A stretch of 5,435 nucleotides of DNA from Bacteroidales bacterium (lineage in GTDB: Bacteria; Bacteroidota; Bacteroidia; Bacteroidales; UBA3824), in NCBI GenBank assembly GCA_016287995.1, contig JAEEXW010000222.1, positions 1 through 5,435 on the forward strand. The letters run 5' to 3'. How positions within the stretch are numbered: the stretch's first letter is position 1; every line of letters begins with the position of its first letter. Position numbers and translations under genes: made by a program. The notes below the pieces were generated by a model. The model was not told where the DNA came from and ran no database searches. It saw only the letters and a list, made by a program, of their open reading frames with translations. Positions 1-5,435 of the stretch are shown one piece after another.

Positions 1-208
1 TGGATTGTACAAGAGCCACAAGGCTGTCGATGCTCATAAAATTTTTCGGGGTGGCGTCCTCCGAATCGAGCGAAATCTTAAACTCGTCCGACAGCACAGC
101 CAAAACCGTGGTAACGGCAAGCGAATCCATCTCGCTGAACAAAAATTCAGACGAAAAATCCACCATAGGAAGTGCATCTTCCAAAAGGTTCAAAATTTTT
201 TCCTTCAT
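1..208 (-). CDS. Third acyl carrier protein-like protein, C-terminus cut by window edge
   Basis: The minus strand is open from ATG at 208-206 to the window edge, giving 69 residues beginning MKEKILNLLEDALP. The segment EMDSLAVTTVLAVLSDEF carries the carrier-protein signature D-S-L, with Ser29 (codon 124-122) as the expected phosphopantetheine attachment site. It is followed by an amphipathic helix II, and then SIDSLVALV matches the last ACP helix, so only a few residues should be missing. The start is well fixed: an in-frame TAA lies at 232-230 and no other usual start codon lies between. Ser29 is therefore unusually close to the N-terminus (about 36-41 in typical ACPs), so loop I is short, and the Gly that often precedes the DSL motif is absent. 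It starts 14 bp after the upstream ACP stop and is evidently co-transcribed. Its likely role is a dedicated carrier in APE-type synthesis, perhaps for a starter or transfer step (inference). Confidence 0.82.
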   Translation of the reverse strand, partial: MKEKILNLLEDALPMVDFSSEFLFSEMDSLAVTTVLAVLSDEFKISLDSEDATPKNFMSIDSLVALVQS

Positions 209-222
209 TTTTAGGCTCTTAA

Positions 223-480
223 CTATTTTTTACGGTTTTTTGAGATGTAATCCGCCATCGTGGAAACGCTTTGAAAAATAGCCTTTCCCTCTGACGCGTC
301 AGAAAGTTTTATACCGTAATATTTCTCCATCATAACTATAAGTTCAAGAGCGTCAATGGAATCCAAGCCCAAGCCGTCGCCGAAAAGAGGCGCGTTAACA
401 TCAATATCCTCCGGCTTTACTTCCTCCAAATTCAGCACTTCTATAATTCTGCCCTTTAATTCTGAAATAAGATTTTCCAT
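223..480 (-). CDS. Acyl carrier protein (APE/flexirubin-type cluster), GLDSID motif
   Basis: An 85-residue complete acyl carrier protein. The attachment motif is GDGLGLDSIDALELIVMMEK (residues 34-53). Ser41 (codon 360-358) is the residue that a phosphopantetheinyl transferase would load. Helix I covers roughly residues 3-17, acidic loop I 18-33, helix II 41-54, and a final helix lies around 70-81. Length and layout are normal for a free-standing type II carrier in the cytoplasm. The segment PLFGDGLGLDSIDALEL is typical of the carrier that accompanies APE ketosynthases in Bacteroidota (family knowledge, not searched). The start is ATG 480-478, one base after the stop of the preceding ACP gene, so the two are probably translationally coupled. 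There is no Shine-Dalgarno; the leader is TAAATAAA. It should carry the growing polyene chain or extender during condensation. Which of the three carriers does which job cannot be read from sequence. Confidence 0.95.
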   Translation of the reverse strand: MENLISELKGRIIEVLNLEEVKPEDIDVNAPLFGDGLGLDSIDALELIVMMEKYYGIKLSDASEGKAIFQSVSTMADYISKNRKK

Positions 481-481
481 T

Positions 482-727
482 TTATTTAGTTAATTTTTTT
501 TCGATGAAACTGCAAAAATCATTAAGCGTTATAATCCCTGACAATTCTTCTGGTTTGATTTTAAAACCGAATTTTTTGTCCACAATTACCACAATATCAA
601 CAAAATCCAAACTGTCAATGCCCATATCGTCTTTGAGTTTGGCTTCCATTTTGATTTTATCAGCATCAATTTCAAGTTCTTCAACAAGAAATTTTTTCAC
701 CGTTTCATCTATTTCTGTTCTTGTCAT
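482..727 (-). CDS. Acyl carrier protein (APE/flexirubin-type cluster), GIDSLD motif
   Basis: An 81-residue complete acyl carrier protein, clearly different from the one that follows it. DDMGIDSLDFVDIVVIVDKK (residues 33-52) contains the phosphopantetheine motif; Ser39 (codon 613-611) is the attachment site. Helix I is KKFLVEELEI (11-20), and the protein ends in a Lys-rich helix FIEKKLTK. Helix II is Val/Ile-rich with acidic Asp positions (DFVDIVVIVD), the usual recognition surface for ketosynthases and other partners. The start is ATG 727-725, 10 bp after the methyltransferase stop, with an A/T-only leader and no Shine-Dalgarno. The stop TAA at 484-482 lies one base before the next ACP start. 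The role is a cytoplasmic carrier for acyl intermediates in the type II polyene synthase. Identity as an ACP is secure; assignment to a particular step is not. Confidence 0.95.
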   Translation of the reverse strand: MTRTEIDETVKKFLVEELEIDADKIKMEAKLKDDMGIDSLDFVDIVVIVDKKFGFKIKPEELSGIITLNDFCSFIEKKLTK

Positions 728-737
728 TTTGTATAGT

Positions 738-1838
738 TTAATTTAATTTGCATACCAAAATCGAATGTCCCTGACCCAAATGGTCAAAAATCTCTTCAAC
801 CTCCAAACCGGCCTTTTCAATGCACTCCGTCATGTCTGCCGTATTGTACATTTTTGAATTTCCGTTTGCCAAAGCCGTAAAATAAAGGCTCGTCATCGTA
901 AGACAAAACGCCGCCGGCTCAAATTTCTGCCTGTCCCAAAGCGTTTCCATAATGTAAACCCTTGTTTTAGAAGTCATTACATTTTTCACTTTTGACAGAA
1001 TGTCAACTATCTGCTCCATGGAAAAGCAATCCAAAAACTGGCTCATCCAAATTGCATCAAGTCCGCCTTCACGTTTTGGCAGAGCGGCATTTTCTTCCAA
1101 AATATTAACGCCAAACCCAAAGATTCTCTGAGCGTTATCTTTGCCTTTAAGATTATCTTCCAACATTTTTATCTGCTGAGGCAAATCCAAAACCGTAACC
1201 TCAACATCCTTGTCAAAATTAACGCACTGCAACGCCCATTTTCCCGTATTGCCGCCAATGTCGTAAAGCGATTTTACGTTGTGCTTTTTAAAGACGATTT
1301 CTAACGCCTGAGGAAACGACGAATCGCTGTAAAAATGATCAAAACCGAACCAACTTTTCTGTACGTTTTCAGGCAACTCTGAAAGTCCTTGATAAATTGT
1401 CGGCCATGAGCCGAAAGTTTTCAATCCTTCGGGTTTGCCGCTAAGCAACGAGTCTTCAAGATTGAACCAGCCTTTGTAATTGACATCGTGATTGAAATCC
1501 ACATTCACTCTCGTTGCCTTGTCGTTGATTAAAAACCAACCCGCTTTTGAAATTGTAAACCTCTCTGTTTCAGGGTCTACAAGAATTGTTCCGATACAGA
1601 GCGAGGCTTCAAGAAGGCATTTAACAGCGTAATCGGAAAGTTTTGTCTGCTGACAAATTTCTTCCCGTGTCAAACCGTTAAGAGAATCGCGGATTAAATC
1701 CAAAATGCCGAATTTTAACATCAGTCTTGAGGCTTGAAAAACCGCCGGTCCCCAAGCAATAAATTCCGCAAGACGTTGCGCCTCACGTGCCGAAAGTTGC
1801 TCTTTCGTATATTTTTCCAATGCCGGTGATAAATACAT
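738..1838 (-). CDS. SAM-dependent methyltransferase, likely aryl head-group modification
   Basis: A 366-residue protein with the two-part architecture of the methyltransferase_2/COMT-like family. An N-terminal all-helical part (about residues 18-110) contains a winged-helix-like dimerisation segment (GILDLIRDSLNGLTREEICQ), and a C-terminal Rossmann-type SAM domain spans about 185-366. Motif I is LYDIGGNTGKWAL (191-203). The acidic ribose-binding residue is Asp218 in VTVLDLP. A helix-strand region with IWMSQFLDCFSMEQIVDIL (263-281) follows, then VYIMETLW (294-301). The stretch aligned by eye to the COMT LHDW/CHDW motif reads FLDCF, so the catalytic His of plant O-methyltransferases seems to be replaced by Asp270. 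In APE clusters such enzymes are thought to methylate the aryl head. With no His base, ring C-methylation is as plausible as O-methylation (inference). It starts at ATG 1838, 2 bp after the ketosynthase stop, with an A-rich leader and no Shine-Dalgarno. Confidence 0.88.
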   Translation of the reverse strand: MYLSPALEKYTKEQLSAREAQRLAEFIAWGPAVFQASRLMLKFGILDLIRDSLNGLTREEICQQTKLSDYAVKCLLEASLCIGTILVDPETERFTISKAGWFLINDKATRVNVDFNHDVNYKGWFNLEDSLLSGKPEGLKTFGSWPTIYQGLSELPENVQKSWFGFDHFYSDSSFPQALEIVFKKHNVKSLYDIGGNTGKWALQCVNFDKDVEVTVLDLPQQIKMLEDNLKGKDNAQRIFGFGVNILEENAALPKREGGLDAIWMSQFLDCFSMEQIVDILSKVKNVMTSKTRVYIMETLWDRQKFEPAAFCLTMTSLYFTALANGNSKMYNTADMTECIEKAGLEVEEIFDHLGQGHSILVCKLN

Positions 1839-1840
1839 TT

Positions 1841-3064
1841 TTATATCTTTTTAAAAACTAACGCCGAATTTGTACCGCCGAAACCAAAAGAATTACTCAA
1901 AACCACATTCACCTCAGTATCAACAGTTTGGGAAGTGAGATTAATTTTTTCGGAATATTCGTCGCGGTTTTCCAAATTGATATTCGGCGCAACAAAATTA
2001 TTCTGCATCATAATAACCGAGTAAACCGTCTCGCTGACTCCTGCCATCCAACATTCATGTCCCGTCATTGATTTTGTAGAACTGACTATGGCATGACTTT
2101 TTGAAAAAAGTCTGTCAATCGCGATTGCCTCGTACATATCGCCCTGCGGCGTTGAAGTAGCGTGAGCATTTATGTAATCAATATCATCTGGCTGTAAATC
2201 AGCATCTTTCAACGCTCTCGACATTGCGATAACAGAGCCCTCATCGCTCGGTTTTGAAATGTCTGCACCGTTGCCCGAAAAGCCGTAGCCCGAAACCTCG
2301 GCAAGAATTTTTGCACCGCGTTTTTTGGCGTGTTCATAACTTTCAAGCACAACAGAAGCGGCTCCACCCGAAGGTACAAGTCCGTCGCGGTCTTTGTCAA
2401 AAGGACGGCTTGCCTTTTGCGGCTCTTGGTGTCTAATAGAAAACACACCCAAAGCGTCAAATGAAGACATTGAATAATAATTGGTTTCTTGTGCGCCGCC
2501 GCAAAGCACAATGTCTTGCAAGCCCTGCTTAATCATCATATAGCCCAAACCTATTGAATGACTACCACTTGCACACGCTGCACTCACGGTAAAATTAACT
2601 CCTTTCAAATGAAAAATCGTGCTGAGGTTCATCGTAACGGTGGAGTTCATAGACTGAAAAACCATACCGTAACCAAGCATTGCAGTATCATGCTCGTTTT
2701 CCATGGTTTTGTAAGTTTCGATAACGGCTTTTGCAGAGGAATCGCTGCCGAAAATACAGCCGACTTCGTTTTTTTCGAGATAATCAGAATCCATTCCCGC
2801 CTGATTAAACGCTTGACGTGCAGCCATATACGCAAATTGTGTATGCTCAGGCATTCCGACACGGATATGACGGCTAAGCATATCTTTTGTTATAACGGGT
2901 AAAGGGACAATGCCCGAAAGACCTGAACGGTAACCGTATTCAAGTCTTTCGGGACAGAGTCCTATACCTGATTTACCATTATAAAGTGCTTCTTTAACAG
3001 AAAGAATATCAGTGCCTAAACACGACCAAATACCCATACCCGTTATTACAACACGGTTATTCAT
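1841..3064 (-). CDS. Beta-ketoacyl-ACP synthase (FabF-like elongating ketosynthase of APE-type cluster)
   Basis: A 407-residue thiolase-fold condensing enzyme that would extend the ACP-bound polyene by decarboxylative condensation with malonyl-ACP. Numbering from the ATG at 3064, the opening NNRVVITGMGIWSCLG is the standard KAS start. The nucleophile is Cys164 in VSAACASGSH (codon 2575-2573), His301 lies in NAHATSTPQGD, and Lys331 and His336 lie in KSMTGHECWMAG. The C-terminal glycine loop NSFGFGGTN is present. The complete Cys-His-His set makes it a catalytically competent ketosynthase, not a chain-length factor. HECWMAG after the second His differs from the HLLGAAGA of housekeeping FabF and is typical of the APE-associated Bacteroidota branch (recall, not searched). 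A GTG one codon upstream (3067) is possible, but ATG is preferred. It is the first gene after the only real intergenic gap, has a promoter-like element just upstream, and heads the tight KS-MT-ACP-ACP-ACP run. Confidence 0.95.
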   Translation of the reverse strand: MNNRVVITGMGIWSCLGTDILSVKEALYNGKSGIGLCPERLEYGYRSGLSGIVPLPVITKDMLSRHIRVGMPEHTQFAYMAARQAFNQAGMDSDYLEKNEVGCIFGSDSSAKAVIETYKTMENEHDTAMLGYGMVFQSMNSTVTMNLSTIFHLKGVNFTVSAACASGSHSIGLGYMMIKQGLQDIVLCGGAQETNYYSMSSFDALGVFSIRHQEPQKASRPFDKDRDGLVPSGGAASVVLESYEHAKKRGAKILAEVSGYGFSGNGADISKPSDEGSVIAMSRALKDADLQPDDIDYINAHATSTPQGDMYEAIAIDRLFSKSHAIVSSTKSMTGHECWMAGVSETVYSVIMMQNNFVAPNINLENRDEYSEKINLTSQTVDTEVNVVLSNSFGFGGTNSALVFKKI

Positions 3065-3138
3065 CACTTATATTTTTTCTGCAAATTTAGATATATTTTT
3101 CCGAATTTAAGAAAATAAAATAAAAAAACTTACTTTTC
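3065..3138 (-). promoter_or_regulatory. Intergenic gap between exporter and ketosynthase, with probable Bacteroidota-type promoter
   Basis: This is the only gap of note in the window, 74 bp and very AT-rich. On the minus strand, TAAATTTG at 3089-3082 matches the Bacteroidota -7 consensus TAnnTTTG exactly. Eighteen bases upstream, TTA at 3110-3108 is a near match to the -33 TTG. Initiation a few bases downstream would leave a leader of only about 10-15 nt before the ketosynthase ATG at 3064. No convincing hairpin plus U-tract is visible, so read-through from the exporter gene is also possible. The -7 match is seen directly; promoter function is inferred, and an 8-base match in AT-rich DNA can arise by chance. 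Confidence 0.55.
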
Positions 3139-5435
3139 TCAAAGGATTTTTACCTCTGCCGCCGGATATTTTTCCCTAATTTTTTCAAACTCTGCCATAG
3201 GTAAAAATTCTACGTTTTTAGCGTCAACCGTTTCAGCAACAATCTTTGCAACTACCAAATTATCAGGGTCTTCTTCAAATCCGAAAACTCTTATTTGCGG
3301 ATTTTTTAACGCAGCTAAAAGGCACACTTCCCCCGCTTTGCTGTTTTTGAAAAACACGACATCACTATTGAAAGAAAAATCTCCGTAAGTTTTTAAGCGT
3401 TTTTTTACACTATAATAAATTTCCAAGCCTTTGTATCTGTAACAATCTTTTATCCATGACTTTACGCTACTATCTTTTACAATAATATTCTTCAATGTCA
3501 GCGGACGTTTTCTTAATTTTCCACCTTTTGAAACCAAAAACTTAAAAATCAGCGGAGGAAAAATATACGCCGAGAAAACCACAGAAAACATACCCGCAAC
3601 CGTTATCTGCGCCAACGAAAACAGAGCCGGATGTTTTGCAAAAATCAGCGTGCCGATACCTGCAAACATTATCAACGCCGACATTATAATGCTCTCTTTG
3701 TACGATGAAAGCATTTTGCGGCGATAAGCGTATTCCCACTGACAGCCCTCGGTTATGAAAATCGTATAATCGTCGCCCTGACCGAAAATAAACGTTGCCA
3801 AAATCACATTCACAAGGTTGAACTGAATGTCAAAAAGCGACATCAACCCCAAAATCCAAATCCAACTCACTGCCATCGGCAAAAACGACAAAAGCGCAAG
3901 TTCAAGACTTCCGAGCGAAAACCAAAGAAACAAAAACACAATCGCACCGCATACCCAACCGATATAATTAAAATTGTCAGACAGACTTTCTGATGCCGCA
4001 GAATTTAACGATTTTATGTCAAAAACATGAGCGTATTTTTTTAAACTTTTACCGTCAAAATCATTGTTAACTTTAAGAATATCAACAATATTACACTCGT
4101 TTTTTATAGTATCAATAACAACGTTTTTTGCAAAAACACTGTTAATAAGCGGTAAAAATTTTTCAATATTTTTTTCTTGATAATCCGCTTTTAAAATCCT
4201 AAAAAAATCATCAAAAACTCCCGCGGCAAAGCCTTCGTTTTCAGCGGCTTTTATCAAGCGATTCTCTATTTCTGCGGCATATTTCTGAGTAAAATTTTGC
4301 CACAATTCCAAGCGGTGTTTTTGAACAGTTTTTGACGGCAAAAAATCCCTGCAACTTGACACCTCTAATAATTTTCCAACCGTTTTTAAACTATCATAAA
4401 TTGTTAAAATTTCGCTATTGAAACTCTCCGCCGCATCAAAATCCGCACCCGAAGAAACTACGTAAACCTCGTTTGAAGCGGTTGTAACAGAGAGCGTTTG
4501 AAGTTGTTTCAAAGCATTTTTCTGAGTTTCGGTCATAAAATTTATGTGGCTCAAATCGGAGTCGAATTTAACCCCGAAACTAAAAAAAAGCAAGCCCGCT
4601 GTCAAAAGCAAAACAGCACACACAACGCCGCGATTTTTTTCAGGCGAAAAATCGGGAAAGTATTTTACATGATTTTCCCCGCTGACATTCGCAAAATGTG
4701 GCAAAAAAACAAGCACAAAAACAATAGTACCAACAAGCAACAACGCGCTAAAAAGTCCCAAATCTTTTAACGCCGCCGCCCCCGCAGGCACTAACGCCAA
4801 AAACGCTCCGACAGTCGTAACGTTGCCCACAACAAGCGGCATAACTATCTCTTTCAGAGCGGTTTTGATGTCCGGCGTGTGATTAAGATGTGCCACAAAA
4901 TGCAGCGGATAGTTGACCGCAATTACCAAAATCACCGACGAAATTCCGACAACAATTATTGAAATTCCGTCCGTTAACAGCGACAAAACTCCAAACGCAA
5001 ACAGCCAGCCCCATGCCACTGACAAAACTATTAACAATATGTTTTTCAGACTTTTAAACTGTTTTATAAGTAAAAACAGAATCAAAATTAAGGAAAGTAT
5101 AACAGACAAAACCGTATCGCTCTGAATTTGCGACGAATTGCCGACGGCGATAACAGGTCCACCCGTAAAAACCACTTTTACCTCAGGAAATTTTTCCAAA
5201 GCCTCATTCGCCGAATTTTCCAAAAGGTCAAGAAGTTTTGCGTTGTTTCCGCTTTCACCCGACCCGAAAGGAGAAGTTAAGGTTACGATGGCAAATTTCA
5301 TATCCGAAGAAAAAATTCGGCCGTCATAAATTTCTAACGCCGCGCCGTCCGTCATCTGCATAAAGCCTTGACACTTAGATGAAAACAAGTTCAAAGGGTC
5401 TTTCTGAAAATTCAGTAAAAAACTCTCCTCAAAAC
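3139..5435 (-). CDS. MMPL/RND-type exporter of APE-type cluster, N-terminus beyond window, with degenerate C-terminal tail
   Basis: The frame is open to the window edge, giving about 764 residues; the true start and first membrane helix lie outside. Numbering from the TTG at 5394 (not a real start), the order is: end of the first periplasmic domain (to about 90), a helix bundle (about 93-110, 117-139, 143-163, 183-203, 211-232, 256-274), the second periplasmic domain (about 275-474) and further helices (about 476-493, 497-519, 522-538, 567-587, 596-618). This duplicated layout is that of RND/MMPL pumps in the inner membrane. The second half has GQGDDYTIF (538-546) with Asp541/542 as likely proton relay; the equivalent place in the first half reads AVNYPLHF, with Asn161. 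The likely role is export of the aryl polyene lipid. The last 130 residues (about 621-751) are soluble and resemble a truncated Rossmann-like methyltransferase domain. The stop is TGA 3141-3139. Confidence 0.9.
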   Translation of the reverse strand, partial: FEESFLLNFQKDPLNLFSSKCQGFMQMTDGAALEIYDGRIFSSDMKFAIVTLTSPFGSGESGNNAKLLDLLENSANEALEKFPEVKVVFTGGPVIAVGNSSQIQSDTVLSVILSLILILFLLIKQFKSLKNILLIVLSVAWGWLFAFGVLSLLTDGISIIVVGISSVILVIAVNYPLHFVAHLNHTPDIKTALKEIVMPLVVGNVTTVGAFLALVPAGAAALKDLGLFSALLLVGTIVFVLVFLPHFANVSGENHVKYFPDFSPEKNRGVVCAVLLLTAGLLFFSFGVKFDSDLSHINFMTETQKNALKQLQTLSVTTASNEVYVVSSGADFDAAESFNSEILTIYDSLKTVGKLLEVSSCRDFLPSKTVQKHRLELWQNFTQKYAAEIENRLIKAAENEGFAAGVFDDFFRILKADYQEKNIEKFLPLINSVFAKNVVIDTIKNECNIVDILKVNNDFDGKSLKKYAHVFDIKSLNSAASESLSDNFNYIGWVCGAIVFLFLWFSLGSLELALLSFLPMAVSWIWILGLMSLFDIQFNLVNVILATFIFGQGDDYTIFITEGCQWEYAYRRKMLSSYKESIIMSALIMFAGIGTLIFAKHPALFSLAQITVAGMFSVVFSAYIFPPLIFKFLVSKGGKLRKRPLTLKNIIVKDSSVKSWIKDCYRYKGLEIYYSVKKRLKTYGDFSFNSDVVFFKNSKAGEVCLLAALKNPQIRVFGFEEDPDNLVVAKIVAETVDAKNVEFLPMAEFEKIREKYPAAEVKIL

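Noticed and set aside
504..746. An 80-codon Ser/Ile-rich open frame on the plus strand
   Set aside because: It is antisense to the 81-residue ACP; the Ser/Leu/Ile-rich content is what the reverse of an acidic, Lys-rich gene yields.
2558..2902. A 114-codon open frame on the plus strand
   Set aside because: It lies wholly antisense to the ketosynthase, which has complete catalytic motifs, and its translation (Cys/His/Arg-rich, no domain pattern) looks like a shadow frame.
1841..3064. Reading the ketosynthase as a chain-length factor
   Set aside because: The active-site Cys (SAACASG) and both His residues are intact, whereas chain-length factors have lost the Cys.
3065..3067. GTG as the ketosynthase start
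   Set aside because: The adjacent ATG at 3064 gives the usual short N-terminus (MNNRVVITGMG); the GTG adds one residue and has no Shine-Dalgarno to favour it. It cannot be excluded.
3068..3138. Intrinsic terminator after the exporter gene
   Set aside because: The A/T runs are present but no stable GC-containing inverted repeat precedes them on the minus strand.
4498..4770. A 90-codon Lys/Gln/Asn-rich plus-strand open frame
   Set aside because: It is antisense to the exporter's membrane helix and periplasmic domain; its composition is the shadow of hydrophobic codons, with no recognisable motif.
5392..5394. TTG as the start of the exporter gene
   Set aside because: The reading frame continues upstream to the window edge (FEESFLLNFQKDPLNLF), and a start here would remove the first membrane helix and most of the first periplasmic domain.

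Overview
The window is one strand of a secondary-metabolite gene cluster. Every supportable gene reads on the minus strand, so transcription runs from high to low coordinates. The content is a partial MMPL/RND-type membrane exporter, a FabF-like ketosynthase, a SAM-dependent methyltransferase and three consecutive acyl carrier proteins. This set matches the aryl polyene (APE)/flexirubin-type pigment clusters of Bacteroidota: chain extension by discrete type II enzymes on free-standing carriers, methylation of the aryl head group, and an MMPL-type exporter for the lipid-anchored product. The assignment rests on family resemblance read by eye; no database search was run.

The likely source is a member of the Bacteroidota, probably Bacteroidales-like. 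The DNA is AT-rich, gene starts lack Shine-Dalgarno sequences and follow A/T-rich leaders, and the one sizeable intergenic gap carries a TAnnTTTG-type -7 element. The protein sequences also resemble the Bacteroides/Prevotella branch of these clusters. The exact genus cannot be told from this window.

Layout in order of transcription: 5435-3139 is the exporter, cut by the window edge at its N-terminus. A 74-bp gap (3065-3138) holds a probable promoter. The ketosynthase (3064-1841), methyltransferase (1838-738), first ACP (727-482), second ACP (480-223) and third ACP-like protein (208 to beyond base 1) follow with gaps of only 2, 10, 1 and 14 bp, which indicates a single transcription unit. There is no gene-free stretch over 300 bp and no sign of RNA genes, mobile elements or CRISPR.

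Expected teamwork: the carriers hold the aryl starter, malonyl extender and growing polyene as phosphopantetheine thioesters. The ketosynthase condenses them, with the ketoreductase, dehydratase, starter ligase and chain-length factor presumably encoded outside the window. The methyltransferase decorates the aryl head, and the exporter moves the product out of the inner membrane.

The most interesting points are four. The exporter tail looks like a remnant of the larger transporter/acyltransferase/methyltransferase fusion with the acyltransferase missing. There are three divergent carriers in a row, the last with a shortened N-terminal segment. The methyltransferase lacks the catalytic histidine expected of an O-methyltransferase. 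The exporter has unequal proton-relay motifs in its two halves.
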